From Adiantum capillus-veneris (lineage: Eukaryota > Streptophyta > Polypodiopsida > Polypodiales > Pteridaceae), in assembly GCA_014529385.2 (NCBI GenBank), contig CM043959.1:15335309-15399308 (forward strand): a stretch of DNA of 64,000 bases, in the 5' to 3' direction. Below the pieces are notes generated by a model that was not told where the DNA came from, searched no databases, and saw nothing but the letters and a program-made list of their open reading frames with translations. Shown piece by piece: positions 21,352-34,848 of the stretch (positions are counted from its first letter, which is position 1; every line of letters starts with the position of its first letter). Position numbers and translations under genes: made by a program.

Positions 21352-24170
21352 TAGCCTTACCTCATAAGCTTTCAGAATTGTGTCCAAAGGTTCGAACACC
21401 TTGTCTACCAAGACCGACCCTCCTGATGGTAGATCCGATGGTTTTTTTATCTTGTTGTTGCCCTTAAGGTCTCTTTCCCTTTGAAGTTGTTCCTCTGTTT
21501 TTTGCAATTTGGTTTCCAATACCATTTTTTTCTTTTCTCTTTGGCTTTCATCTTGTTTCATTTTGCCTTCCATGATTTCCTAGGGGTTTGGAGAGACAAG
21601 TTTTCTATCTCTGTTTAGCTGGCTGGGACGTTCCTTGCTGCCTCACATGCTTTGAGCTCTAGTGACCTCGTTTATCGGAATGTTCGGTTCTGTTTCTGAT
21701 CCACTTGAGCTTGGCACAATCCCCATTTTGTTCATGGTTGCTTTTCCTTTGTTTTTGGGGGTTTTTGGACAGTGTGGAATGAGATGGCATCCGTCATAGA
21801 ATCCAAAAAGTTTCACCCGTTCTCATTTCTTTGGACAAACTCTAGCCCAATGATCACCGCCACATTCATAGCATGGTCCTACAGGTGGTGGAGAAGCTTG
21901 TGGAGCTCCCATTGGTTTTCTTGTTCTAGGAGGGTAGCCCCTAGGTTTATAGCCCTGATTTTCCATGAACAGGAGCATATTCTCATTGACCAAATAATGG
22001 TTTTTAGTTGGTTGTGCTATGTATGAGGGCTTGGATATCTCTTTCGGAATTATCCATGGATTATGTCCCTCTAGAGCATATGCATTCCCATCAAATCCCC
22101 TCTCATAAGTATTGTCTGAATATTCTCGGTATGAGACTACTTGGACCATACTCTGATCAGAAGGTGGTTCTATGGGTTGACAAATCCTTACCATAGCCCT
22201 ATTTTCCTGGGGTAAGGGAGGTTCCCAACATAGGTTTAGGGTTTAGGGTGCCCCAAGATTGCGTTATTTGGCCCTACTTGGTACCTTGGAGGGGGCGGAA
22301 GTTGTTGTCCTTCACGTGGTCCGTATTGTCTCTCTCTAACATAGTTCCGATTATAGAAACAGTCGTGATTTTCATGGTTTGTCCATTTTTGTTCTGTAGC
22401 ACACCATTTCAATACTCGCTGTGCGTTTACTCCTGGCCTTTGTTGAAGGTTGCACCACTGGGTTGGATGATCTCCTCCACAAGTATCGCATTTTCAGGTG
22501 GGCGGTTGTCGTGTGTTTGAGTTTGTCCCGTTTCCTTGGTTTATCCTCCTGATCACTTCCTCGATGATTGGATCAACATCTGGCACAATTGGGTTTTGCC
22601 CTCCCAATTTTGTCGTGGACTCACTAGTGGTGCTTTGTCTTCAGTCACCTCCCCATATGCCTTGCAGTTATCTACAAGATACAACGCCTCTTTTGCGACT
22701 TGCTCAAAAGTTACACACGCCTTCAAGTGCAAGTCCTTTTTGAGTATGTCATTTCGCAATCCTTCTATGAAAAGGACTGATAGTCTTTCATCCTGAGGTA
22801 GTTCTTAAGCAGGGCATCTTTCTATGTACTTCTTGAAACGAAGTGATGCTTCCTTCACTTTCACTTATTCCTTTTGCCTAAATGCATAGATCTAGGAGAT
22901 AGTGTTATGCTTGATCCCCCTTTTTTAGAATTCCTCAGTGAATTCTCGGAGAAGTTGCTCAATACTTGGGAATTCCAAGCTGTTTAATGGTTGGAACCAA
23001 GCCAAAGCAGTACCTTCTAATGTCAACCCAAATCCTTCATATTGAGTGTGGAAATACGTTACCTGTTCCGCTCTCAACACTTGTTTGAAGATTGAAACAT
23101 GGGCATACAGATCTCTTTTGGGTACGCATTTTGCCACCTGAGATGGTCGCATACGTCTGGCCTTTGCAACCATTCTAACAACTCCTGGTCTTCTTGGTGT
23201 GGCTTCTCTAGGTTCATAATCTCCTCTTGGTACTAGCAGTGTTATCATATCCGCTCTACGTTCATCAAGTCGATCTCGTGTAATAATCGGAGGGATTCTA
23301 GTGGTGTAAGTGATGTCAGGAATAGTACTGCCCTTATGTGTGTTCATGGAATCCCTAGACGCCGTCGATCCTAAAGGTTCTATTTTTGGGACTCGTTCAT
23401 GTTCATAAGAATCCTCCACCTTGGTTTTCAAGGGGCTCATGGGTACAGTCTTAGGTCTGGTGTGAGTAGTCCATTAGGAAAATTTTGAGCTCATTTTTGG
23501 GCCTTGTAAGAATTGTTGATGTGGCATAGGTTTCAAAAAGTGGGGATTGGTAAAATTTTTGTAAATAAGATCCAAACTTGTTGGAGGTTGGATATTTAGA
23601 ATCTACTCTTCAAATGCTATCTATTGATATATAGCATGCATGTATCGGACATTGCCTTCATATAGATCTAGAAAAAGGTGATTTTAGATTACTGTAACGG
23701 TAACAAAAATTGGTTGATTGAAAAAAAATGGCATAACTTTCATAGAAGTCATTCAAACTTTTCGGACCTTATCTCTTTAGAATCCATTTTTTAAAATCTT
23801 TCCAATGATAGGTCATATCATGGGGTTCTGAGAAATACTTAGAGGGGTCTACCGGGTTGCTTTCTTTTGTACAACTTTGATGATGTGGCACTCTTAAAAG
23901 GCCCAAAAATGAGTTCAAAACTTTCCTAATGTGTGGTTTTTACTTCCTCCGGATTTACATAGTATTGGTGGAGTGGTCCTCCAAAATATGTATATCTCTC
24001 TAACTCCTTATGATCCATTGGAGAGTACTTTTGGCCATACTTGTCCATTATGACCACGTGAATACTTTTGCCCTCCATGTACGTGTAAACATACAAGTTT
24101 TTTCGGTCTATCAATTCTTTGATGCGGGGCTCGTTACATCTGTAATAGAGTGTTTGTTTCCATTATTGAA
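21352..24170 (-). pseudogene. Gypsy gag fragment
   Basis: Minus-strand remnants in order: an N-terminal segment of unknown function at 24114-23926 (LYVYTYMEGKSIHVVIMDKY); a retrotransposon gag core at 23440-22925 with DLYAHVSIFKQVLRAEQ, FHTQYEGFGLTLEGTALAWF and SIEQLLREFTEEF; further gag text to 22553; a zinc knuckle CYECGGDHWARVCPKK near 21830; and a linker at 21573-21349 with GGSVLVDKVFEPLDTILKAY. The linker and the core match the gag of the element at 59533-62778. The frame is broken many times and ends at the Copia 3' LTR. Protease and everything beyond are missing. Confidence 0.8.
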
Positions 24171-25636
24171 CTTATAAGCATTTCCTGGGTGATTGTTCTC
24201 CATCTTTAACATCAGTACCCAGTGAAGTCCCCATCGATATCAATGGCAAGCATGAGTCTCGACATTATAGATGTTTTGAGTGTTCTGTTAGCACTACATG
24301 TTTGTTAGTGCCACACTCAAGTTGAGTTTCTGTTACTCTTAAAACTCACATCAACTGATCTATACCATGAGGTCTAGCAGCAGCACACAATTGAGACAGC
24401 ATGGCTATTGATCAGAGCTAGGCATCTCACTCATATAGATATCTCGTTCTCTCTATAGCACTATGAGTATCTATGGAAGCACAATTTTGGGGTGATACCC
24501 AGTGCGTGATTATGAAATTACCGCATAGGCATCGAGAATCACAACTTGATCTATCCCAGTTATACTTTCAAGGAAAGACGTCGGCCATTTACCACGGGGT
24601 ATGGGACAAATTCAAATTTTCAAGCTGATTCCAATCATTTTGTATACAGTCGACTATGTTGGTTACCGTTACATACTAGTTGAGCAATTTTTATAAAGGG
24701 TCTTACCAAGGGGTTCAACCATGTAGATTCTAACCCAAGGGTCTGGAGTGCAAAGGCAACACCCAGGGTTCCCAATGCAGTGTTACTTGTTTTTCACTAA
24801 TTTTTCCATTTGTGTGACTACCTCTTCACAGGTGGAAGACGTGCTCCTGTGCAGTTGAATACGGGTAAGTGAATATTTAGTTCAACATTTGCATAAAGGT
24901 AAGTGAACATTAAGTTCAATCCCTAGGTACGCATTTATTGATTGCATGTTTCAAAGACATGCCAAGGGCATGTCGGAACAAAAGTATTTTGGGCTGTAGT
25001 GTCCAACATATATTTTTTACATTATGCAGTTATAGACCCACTTGTAGGGTTTATTTGGCACATGTTGTCACATGGGATACAACATGGTATAGGAACTCAA
25101 GGAGTTTGGTTTAGCCAGTGTGGAGCAAGGCTAATGAGGGTCCCTCTCATTCCCATCGTAGAGTGTTTGCAATTACCTCCACGAACAAGTACATCCTGTG
25201 GCTTGAAGGATGTTCTTTTTTCAGACACCTTACATGAGACATATTCCACATGTGAAGAATATGAGTCTTTGTACTGAAGTATGTGTCACGACAAAGTCCC
25301 TAGGTGCTGGTCATATCTCTTTTCTCGGCCATTTTCAGCACGACGTATCAGGAGCGATTTCGATGGCCAAAAATTGATGGATACTTAAACATGACTTGTT
25401 AAGGTACAAGTATACAGATGGTTGTTTATACAAGGCTCTGAGTTGTTAATGAAAAGGTTTCATTGTTTTTCCCTAGAAGTGATTAATGTTTTACCTTCAA
25501 TTATGGTTCAAACGTGTTAGCAAGGCTTGCAAATTATTGCAGTAATAAGTATTTAGTTTTTTTCAGAACTCTTTACATTTCTCTTTAATGTGTGCTAGGA
25601 GCATCACATTCGCCATAAGTATTGGCAAGGATCATC
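24171..25636. other. Region without a recognisable gene
   Basis: About 1.5 kb with no supported coding frame. The longest frame, plus strand 24942-25277, has no domain and unremarkable composition. The stretch lies between the gag fragment and the start of the second copy of the duplication. Its right part may belong to the duplicated unit left of the window. No palindromes of the A or B type were seen. Confidence 0.5.
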
Positions 25637-26706
25637 ATGAATATACAGGTTTGGATTTGTTTTTTTCTAAATGCATGCACACTAGGTGTTATGGGCCCTA
25701 GTGTTTAGCAAAGGCTGATTTGGAGCGGCAAGCATATTCATCACATGAGTGCTATGAAGCATTTTGCACACTAGGTATAGTATCTCTATGAGATTAGTTT
25801 TGGGTCTACCAATCACCAATAGAGGTCATGGCTTGGTTTGGGTGCTTGTGGATCTTTCAAGTTAGCTAAGATGGTTATGTAGGACATTTTTGATTCCTCA
25901 GCAATGTTGTACAATATAGTGCTCCCCGTTTATCAGTCATTTGGGAAGACTGTGTGTAAACTGTGGGAAGACACCTAAATATTGTTAGTTATCCAAGGGG
26001 ATATGTAGATTACAAAGTGTAATCTTGAGCTGAAGGATATAAAAAGTGCGTACGTTAGCCCCAAGCAATCTAGTTAGTAAGAACTTCTTGCTCTAGTTGG
26101 AGTTTGCTTACCCTACGTACATCATGTTTGTGACTAGGTTTAGTCTCTTGACGTATAGGTCAAGTTCTCAACCTTGAACACTAGCTATGGTGGGGTTGTT
26201 TTACTGATGAAATTTGAGAACCAGTCAAGGACTTAAACTTGGCTGTTGAGTTATGTCAACAAATTACTTTCAAGGAAAGTGAAAAGAGGTGCTCTTGGAG
26301 TACATCTTAGTTGTGATAACTCATTTAGCTACTCAAGTGAGTTCTAAATGTAGTGTACATGCTATATTATCTATGCGATAGTTACACCAAGACGGTTGCA
26401 ACATGACAACAATATGGAAAATCAAGATGCTACTCTTGGTTTCATTTAACCTCCTACTGAACCGTGTTTTAATTAAGCAAACAACTGCATCTCTGCAGAA
26501 TGCCACTATGGAAAGCATTAGTGTATCATCATTCTTGTTTTCAAGGACCAGAACACTTCTCCAAGGAGGGAGTAATGTCATGCCAAGGGCAATGCACAAT
26601 GGTCAAGGACCAGGCCCAAGGGGCCGGCTGCAAGTGTGGATAGGGAATGAGGCCCAAGGGTCTATTTAATGGGAGGTTCATTCCTAGGCAGTCCCACCAG
26701 GGGCCT
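25637..26706. other. Non-coding, promoter-like stretch, second copy
   Basis: Equivalent of 1-1078, with the TATA-like box at 26037-26044 and the purine tract and TGTCATGCC start near 26560-26576. Nothing further is recognised. Confidence 0.4.
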
Positions 26707-26707
26707 T

Positions 26708-27275
26708 TCAAATACCTTTTAAGGCTAATAAAGGTTTCCTGCTCTTTAAAAGCCTCACTTTTTCTCGATCAATCGTTAGGGTTTTCTTGTCATGACTTTG
26801 AGTGGACATTCCACTATTGCTAGATGTTGCACCTTTTTCATCGTCAAGAGGACAAAAAGCTTCTAATAGTCTGCGTGTGGAGTAGATTTTCCCTAGACAA
26901 ACCAAATTTTTTCTCTTGCCACTATGCAACAACCTTGTAAAGATGATCATAAAGTTCATGTCCTTGCACTATTGGTGCTTGTCCATACAAATAAGATCTG
27001 GTAATTATGTGAATGTCATTGACATGATGAAGAGTTGAATATATGGTAGCAAATCCCCAAGGAGGATATTATCCTCCTCATCAACATTGAATGATGGTGG
27101 AAAAATACAATTCAATGCAGGATTAACACATCCCTTTAATGATGCATCATCTACTAGAAGCATTCTTTTTGCATCAATCTCAAATTTTGTTGATGCAATA
27201 GCCAATGGCTTGAAAAGTGCTTCTACTCCTGGATTATCTGGGCAAGTGATTCTTGATTCTTAACATGTTTGACAT
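26708..27275 (-). pseudogene. Unrecognised coding remnant, second copy
   Basis: Equivalent of 1079-1640. The frame from about 27275 is lost near 27020 by a small deletion after LGDLLPYIQ, so this copy is more damaged than the left one. The family is not recognised. Confidence 0.35.
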
Positions 27276-27628
27276 TGGCTTTGTCTCCAAATCAGAAAGA
27301 ATGGAAACTTTTCTCCAGCCTCCTTCTCTAGAATCTTGACGATGTCCATTACATGTGTATCATTAGCAACAACTGATCATATCCCAACATTGAAATTACT
27401 AAGTAGAGTCGTTAAAAACTCAATGCATCCTAGTCGTAAAAAAATATACTCATGTTGAAAATTTAAGCTCTTAATTTTTTTGGACTTGTGCCTGCATTGT
27501 CTCAAAAGCAATACACCGAAGCTCAGTATTATAGTTAGCATTGGTCTGTCCCAGTTCCCATATCTTGAGCTACTAAAATGTTATGGATGGATTCTTCTTT
27601 TGACCTTGTATATTATGCATCACCTTCT

Positions 27629-27869
27629 ACTTCCGTAGCATCACTCTTCAAATTCTTCTCCAATGGCTGCAATGGTTGACCTTCATGAACTTGTAGATTT
27701 TTGTCAACTTCTTCAAGAACTCTCTGGCCGCTATAGAGATCCATAGAATCTTATACTTCCATAGCATCACTCTAAAATTCTTCTCCAATGGCTACAATTC
27801 TTGACCTTTAAAAACTTGTAGATTTTTGTCAACTTCTTCAAGAACTCTCTGGTTACTATGGAAATCTAT
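27629..27869. repeat. Two-unit tandem repeat, second copy
   Basis: Units start at 27629 and 27754 (period 125), equivalent to 2000 and 2125 in the left copy. Confidence 0.75.
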
Positions 27870-28115
27870 AGATTCTTTCTCAAAAGGTTCGATTTCTTGA
27901 AAATTATTTGTTCCAACAATCTCAGGTGAAACTTTGTTAGCCTCAATCTCAATAGGTTTAGTAGGTTGAAAATCCTTTGTACCAACAATCTCATGTGAAA
28001 CTTTGTCAATCGCAATATTGTGTTGAAGATCTGCAAGTTTTAAAAGACACCTATTGTTAGCTTTGCCACACTCTTGGAAGAAAATTAGAGAGTTTCCAAA
28101 TGACAAGTTTTCCAT
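27792..28115 (-). CDS. Small repetitive protein, unrecognised, intact frame
   Basis: A 107-codon frame from ATG 28115 to a stop at 27792. Residues 1-24 are MENLSFGNSLIFFQECGKAN and following. Then two copies of a 23-residue unit appear (KVSHEIVGTKDFQ, KVSPEIVGTNNFQ), followed by an acidic tail with RVLEEVDKNLQVF. No signal peptide, membrane segment or known domain is visible. The left copy has a TGA inside this frame. Being short, repetitive and next to a satellite, it may be the start of a decayed larger ORF rather than a gene. Confidence 0.3.
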   Translation of the reverse strand: MENLSFGNSLIFFQECGKANNRCLLKLADLQHNIAIDKVSHEIVGTKDFQPTKPIEIEANKVSPEIVGTNNFQEIEPFEKESIDFHSNQRVLEEVDKNLQVFKGQEL

Positions 28116-28179
28116 CTCAAAATAAACTTAATAGATATCTCAAAATACATTTAATAAGACCAAGGATGTCATTGCAATA

Positions 28180-30340
28180 TAGTTAGTGGAAAACATAGAA
28201 CCACCCTAAAGGGCCTTATGGTTGTATGGTCAACTTTGACTACAAGGTGTTGATAATAGGTTTCTTGAAAGAAAACACATTTTACTCTATGGCATAAGGG
28301 TCATAGAGTGAAATTTGTAGGTATCTTGAAGACTGCTTCGGAGCTTAAGATATGTCTTCTATGGTCTTAGGTCCATAAGACGTTTTCTTTGTATATGTAA
28401 TTAAAAAAAGAAAAATCTATAGTCTTGGGACCATAGGGTAATTTATACCCATTAGACCCTCTACATTGGAAAAATTTAGACTTAGAATTATTGGGTGTTT
28501 TCTATATGATCCTATGACCATAATGTGCTTTGTTCTGAACTTGAAGGACCACAACTCATGTTTTTGCACCTCTATATTTCACTCTATGTCCCTAGTGACA
28601 TAGGGACTCTCACTATGTTTTCTAGGACATGTGATGTTGATCATACGTAGGTTATAAGTTTCCCTATATTCTAATGAGAGATCCTATGGCCTTAGGGCCA
28701 TAGGGTAACAATGTACAAGCTCAAGATCCATATGTTGTCCTCTATACTAATGAGAGATCCTATGGTCCTAGGGCCATAGGGATCCCATTGAATGGCGTAA
28801 TTCTCATTCAGAGATTTTACATTGAACCTAGGTCACCCTCTACCCATAGAGCCATATGTTTCTCTCTATTCTAATGAGCAATCATATGTTTACCTCTATT
28901 CTAATGAGAGATCTTATGGCCCTAGGACCATAGGTCTACCATGGTGCCCATATAGGTGCCCTTGAATGGCCTAAATACTCTGGGAAAGATTTTACATTGA
29001 CACTCTGTTTTTTTGGGACACATGACAATGATCATATGTTGCTCAAAGAAAACTACATAGGTACTCTCTTTATGTGTCTTGAAGACTTTAAACAGCTTAG
29101 AATACACCTTTTCATGGTCTTAGGGATATATGGATGAGAAATTTTTTATAGGTATAAAATGGAGAAAACTTTATAGCCTTAGGCCTATAGGATGCACCTC
29201 TATATTTGTACCATGTGGCCCAAGGGCCATAGAATTTCTAGAGTAGAGAGTGCTGATAATAAGTTTCTTTAAGAAAACCATATTTTATCCTATGGCTTTG
29301 TATTGGTATCTTTAAGAATCTCTAAGAGCCTAAAATTGTCTATATTTGTCTTTAGGGCCATATAGATAGGATTTTTTGAATATATAATATAGAGAGAACT
29401 CTATAACCTTGGGATTGTAGTAGGGTACTTTTTGAATGTGTCACCCTATGGTCCTAAGGCCATAGGAAATATATGGAGTATTGTAAAACTTCTGGATTGT
29501 AGGATAACTTTTGCAGGCATAAAAAAGAGAGAACTCTAAAAACTCAACATTGTAGGGTACTTTTTGCATGTAGCACCCTACATGCAAAAGTGTCACCCTA
29601 CTTTTTGCATGTACTTTTTGAATGTGTCACCCTACGGCCCTAAGGCCATAGGGTGGTTTTTGTACATACCACTATATGGAACTAAGGCCACATAGCATTT
29701 ATGGATTACTTTATACATAAAAATAACTAATCTATAGCCTTTGGACCATATGATATAGTTTAGTGAAACAACTCCTTTGCCTATTTACTTAACATTATGT
29801 AGATCCTAATGACAAAGGGTGCCTTCTATGTTTGTTGAAGCCTTATTTACCTAAGACCATAGGGTCGCCAAGGTTCCCATCAAGATAATAACATAATACA
29901 TATGAAAAGTATCCAATGGCCCCAAGGATAATGGTGGACTAAGTGTCCTTCTAGAGAATCCATGTTGACACCCTTTGGTTGTGGAAGCATAGAGGGTACC
30001 CTCTGATTTTTATGACCATAACATGCTTTGTTTTGAGCCTGACGTATTGAAACTTTATTTTTATGTATTGGTATATTAGAACCCTAAGGACCAAGGGGCT
30101 TATGGGTTCATAATAACATAGATCATAGTTAGACAGCCCTATGGATTTATGGCCGTAGGGTGACAAAGGTGCCCTCTAACATCTTGATGTTCTACAAGTG
30201 AAGAATACTCAATGGCCCCAAGGCCATTGGTGACCAAAATATAATTGTAGACGATCTATATTGGGACTCTATGACCAAGGGAAATAGGATACCCATTGTA
30301 TGGTTTTATGACCATAACATGGTAATCTTTGAACATAGTA
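28180..30340. repeat. Palindromic satellite, second copy
   Basis: Equivalent of 2540-4660, with the same CCTATGG...CCATAGG cores. It carries a local expansion at about 29575-29640, where CATGCAAAA / TTTTGCATG and TGTCACCCTA words are repeated, and an extra unit near 28870-28905. Confidence 0.85.
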
Positions 30341-30399
30341 GCCTGTAGTGTTACATAGATCCTATCTCTCTTTGCTTCATAAGTGTCACTTGGACCATC

Positions 30400-31000
30400 A
30401 CACAAAACACCCAAAGAAGCTAAAAACATGTGTTAGCGGGTCGCCGCAAGACGGACGTCTACAACATAGCTCTTTTGTACTAATATGTAAGGAAGCGACT
30501 CGGGATGGGACACGGAGACTTAATGTGAGTGTCAATCTCACCAAAGTGAACTCAGGGGCTACTCGTTCTATGACAAAAGCAAATCAACCACTTCCTAGTC
30601 AGACAATTAGTATGCATCCAATCTGAGCACTCTAGGTCATCACGCCTTTTCGGCATCCAAATGAATCCAGAATGCCATGAAACTTAAGGAGAGGTATCAA
30701 ACACTTAAGTGCTCAATCCTACCATGTTCTGTCACCATCTGGGAAGGTACATACATCACGATCCATCACAAAAAATATGCAAAAAAATGAAACAGAAGTA
30801 CTTGGGAAGGTCTTTCTTAAGCATAGAAACACTTATCCATGGTCAAAACATAAAAAACAATTATTTTAACCTCCAAATCAATACATTTAGCTCACAAACA
30901 ATGCGTAACAAACCATAATAGGATTGGAAATGATCACACATAGATTGTAGAGCAGGTGACAAGGAACGCAATGTGTTATTCGAAAACAAATTCTGATTAC
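30400..31000. other. Leader-like region of family A, second copy
   Basis: Equivalent of 4690-5300, with a degenerate family A palindrome at 30749-30767 (ACATACATCACGATCCAT). No gene is supported. Confidence 0.45.
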
Positions 31001-31309
31001 CAGTTCAAGAGAAAAGAAGATTACAAGTTGTAGTCGTAAGAGGCCTCCACAGTGCATGTTTTTGATTCTTGAAGCTAATGATAAATCTCCCCTCAAAACT
31101 AAGGGTTTTGACTTTAAAAGTTAAGGGGGCTTTCCCACGACCATTGGCCTCTTACAAGGGTGTAGACTCGAAGAAGTAGAGAGGGTATTGTCTAATTACA
31201 TCACAGTTACAACTTATCCTAGGCTGAATTACATGGCTTTCTTCAAAACAATAGAGTGCTTACAGGGTTTGGTGTGCATACGTGTGTATATACCTGTATC
31301 CACCAAACA
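31001..31309 (-). other. Probable family A LTR start, second copy
   Basis: Minus-strand TGTTTGGTGGATACAGG follows the polypurine tract at 31310-31323 (GAATAGGAAGGGGGGAA). The far end is uncertain, as in the left copy. Confidence 0.5.
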
Positions 31310-31362
31310 TTCCCCCCTTCCTATTCATTGCACGTCCTGGTGCAAGTTGTCTCTGAGAAAGT

Positions 31363-34300
31363 CTACTGCCTTCTTTCGAGTGTTGCAGTGAGATTTTTGA
31401 ATTTCTGAGCTCTTGCTTCAATCTCGACTTTGGTGGCTAGCTCTCTGAAGGGATTATTACTGAGGTTACTTTGGTAGGTGATGTGGCGGGTTGGCGGATC
31501 GTTTGTCATTGGGTTGAATATGGAAGAGTCCACTTTGAAGAAGCCTGTCATGAAAGCCTCTTCAAAGGTCTGCATGTGAGAGAGCAGAAACATGAATCTT
31601 GCGTACAATCCCATGATGACATTCCTGCTTGGGATTTATGTCTCCATATTCTAGCAAATGCCCCACGTACCTTCGACAAAAACTTGCTAGGGATGCTCTA
31701 CTGCTTTGATATCACTGAAAGCTATAATGCATGCGATGAGCATTTTGGCAATCTTTACAAGCATCTGACAGGCGAGATCTGGGATCTTTTTCATCATGTT
31801 GATTACCCCTTTTAGAGTTTGAATCATGTACTACTCGGATAGTGGGTTGTTATTGAGAGGCTTTGTGATTACCGGGTAGTTTAGCATTGTCGGTCTTTTG
31901 CTTTGCCAAATATAAAAACTATCCAAGGATCGTCGTCTGTTGATGGGACAATAAGTAGGGTGGATCCTGAGATGCTGGGGAGATTTCCTGTAATAGGTTT
32001 CATCGGTTGGTTGCTGATCAAACCATTTTTCCCGCCAAAGGGGTTGATTGTCTATGATTGCTTGAATGTGAAGGGCCATAACAGGAACCTCTGTGTAGTC
32101 CCCTCTGCTGTTTGGTTCAAGTTCGGGGAGCATCTTTTGCTGCCATAATTTAACTTCTTGTTGCATCAATGGCAGTATGATCGTCTCATGCCCATGATTC
32201 TTTACTACCTCATCTGCAGTCATCATGAGGAGGGCATCCGATTCTAGCACCTTCAGTTCATATTGCATATAAACCTTGTGGGAAGGGTCCTTTACTTCTG
32301 AGATCCAACGCTAAATTTCATCCCTTTTTTACTCCGAAGTGGATGTCGTGGCTGGATCTGCATATTCTTGCATTCCTTTTTCACTGCTGGTAGTGGGCAC
32401 CTCTGTTTGATGAGCTTCAAACGTGGATTGTTCGAATTATCCTCCCTGTTCAAATTCCCCTAAGGCCTGTTGATATTTTGGCTGATTTGATCTCAGAGTT
32501 GCTAAATCCCCTATTGCCTCAGATAATTGCCTTTTTAATTCTCCGATTTCCTCATCCTTGGCCTGTTGTAGGGCCCTATGACCTGCTGTCATGATCTATC
32601 TGTCATATTTCTCTTCTTTCAGGGCTTCTTTCAACTCTTTGATTTCTTGACTCAAGGAGGTAGATCTTGCAGTCGTCATTGAGGAGGAGGGGGTCTCTTG
32701 TATGGCCAGGAGTTGAGTCAAAGATCTGCTAACCACCACATATGAGCCTTGTAGCTTCTCATTTTGTTCTCTTTCTCTGGTTAGCTCCTCCTCAAGACGT
32801 TGCTGCTCGATCTACAATGTGGAGTTTGCCTCGTTAAATTGTTGCACTTCCTTGTAATAGTAGGCTGCATTCTCTTGTTCTCTCTGCAACTCCGATTGTG
32901 CCTGGAGGTGTGCCTTCTTTAGTGCTTCTATTTGTTGCTTTAGCTGCAAGGATTCTGCTGTCGTTTTAGATGCTTTCTTCTTGTTATCTTCTAACTCCAG
33001 TTCTCTTAGATTGTAAAGAGCCCTTTGACAGTGAAATTGTAGCTTGATCTGCTCTAAGTGAGCATCAATGTCAAAGGATTTAACTATCTTCGCTCCTTCC
33101 TCCATGGCCGCTTGTGAGCGTGGCGATCTTGGAATATGCTGGACTTTTGGCCCTAATCCGATTGTTCAGCCACCTCTGCTTGCTTTTCTCTTTGTTTCGA
33201 ATCTTTTAGAGCAGCAGAGGTTGTGGCGGGCTTTGTTTGTGCGGACTTCATTTCTTGATCCATTTTGTGTTCCGTCTACTTTTCCTCCACTCTTGTTCTG
33301 GCAATCCTGCAATTTCTCCTTCCTCTTTTTTCGAAGTCTCTGGAAGTGGCTCAGCATCCTTGGGAGAACCAATGTCTTGACCTTGTTGGTCCTATGTGTT
33401 GTGCTATTCCTCTCCTTGTGAGCGACTTTCCTCTTTTTCGCTTTGACTAGATTCGTCAGATAATTCGAGTTCATCGACGTATGGCTTCTTTGATTCTTCT
33501 CTTTGCCTTTGCTCCATCTTTTACTTGAGTTCATTTTGAATCAGCTACCGCATGGCGTTGGCAATCTCCCATTTTTCCTCAGCTTCCTGCCTCTTCTGTT
33601 GCTTGATCCTTTCTAAAGCCTCTGTTTGCCTGTGTAGCAACGTAATATTTTGGGCTTCATCCTCTTCTTTCTCATCATCCACTTCTGTTCCTTAGGTTTG
33701 TTTTTGATCTTGCTTTTGTTGGTGGAGCCTTTCCCTCAATGCCTGAGCTTCTTCCATTGGTCTCCTGGCATGTGTAATGGGAATAGCTTCCACCACATGC
33801 ATAGCTTTCTTTTGCAAGCGTGTATATCCAAGTGTGCATGGGTTGTCCTGCTCCTCCTCTAAAGACTGGTACTCCGAAGGAGTGTCTCTTGGGTGGGACC
33901 CTTCTTCCTGGCTACTCCTAGCATCTGACTCGATCTTCTTGCTCTCAGAATCCTTTAATGTTTCTCTTTGCCTTGTCTATTTGACTTCTCGTTTTGGCCT
34001 TGTAGAAGGTCCTGCCACTGGTCTTACCACTCTTTTAGATCTATGGATAAGATCTATCTACGCTTCTGCAGATGGTAGATCCTCGATCATCTCCAGTGCC
34101 TGATAGGCTATACGCGTGAGCATTGGTCCCCCACTCATGTAAGCTTTACTTCTTTGACTCCCTTTCAGGTTTGCTTCCACAATAGTGTAAGGAAGATAGC
34201 TGCCAAAGTCACAACTGACCACCCTACCTTCATCCAAGCCCATTGCCATTATCACGGTTATGTGCAACAAAGGTTTGGTGTATCTAGGCAGCTTCTGCAC

Positions 34301-34848
34301 CTTGAAATGTTGCGATATAAGGTGCAATGGCAGTTCAGTTTCTGAGATCAGGTCTTGATACGCTAGCTTGTGGCATGGTTGCTTCAAAAAGGCTTTATCA
34401 TTGTCTATTGCCTTTGTCTTCTGCAAGAGATTGTGCGTCCCTTGCGACAGGTGGAGGGCTTTATTAATAAGTTCCGCTATGATCTTTACCTTGACGACTG
34501 CCCTATCCTTGTCTGTCAAAGTTGCTTCCGCATTGTACTGAATTGAACTTATGAGCTCGTGAGCTCGTCTAAAGTCCGTTCCCCAAGGAGGGAGTCGTAA
34601 GAAGTTGTCTAGCTGTAGGCACCTGTCCCCTGCTTGCACTTTTGGTTGTTGGTGCAAAGTCCACATTTCCTGTGGAAAGATTGTGGCCTTTACAATTTCT
34701 CCGTCTGCTGCTTGAAACCTTCCGATGAAGATGTTCATCAAAATTGCTTCAAGTACCTCTTCGGCAATGTGAGCTTTCTCATTTGATGAGATATCGGTTA
34801 TCTCATAGGGTGCGCATTCCACTTCCTTTGTGCTTTCCTTTGAGGCAT
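31363..34848 (-). pseudogene. Family A coiled-coil ORF, second copy, broken
   Basis: Equivalent of 5661-9131. The conserved start is ATG 34848. A one-base loss near 34812 shifts the frame, so the N-terminal domain is open from 34822. A TAG at 34058-34060 replaces a CAG of the left copy, while 33596-33598 keeps CAG where the left copy has TAG. Coiled-coil segments are clear at 33105-32812 (LRELELEDNKKKASKTTAES). The C-terminal domain is open at 32268-31831 (MQYELKVLESDALLMMTADE) and at 31614-31363 (TFEEAFMTGFFKVDSSIFNP). The two copies carry different breaks, so the ORF was probably longer and open when duplicated. Function unknown. Confidence 0.65.

Noticed and set aside
24942-25277. 111-codon plus-strand frame
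   Set aside because: No domain, no homologous frame elsewhere in the window, and chance frames of this size are expected.
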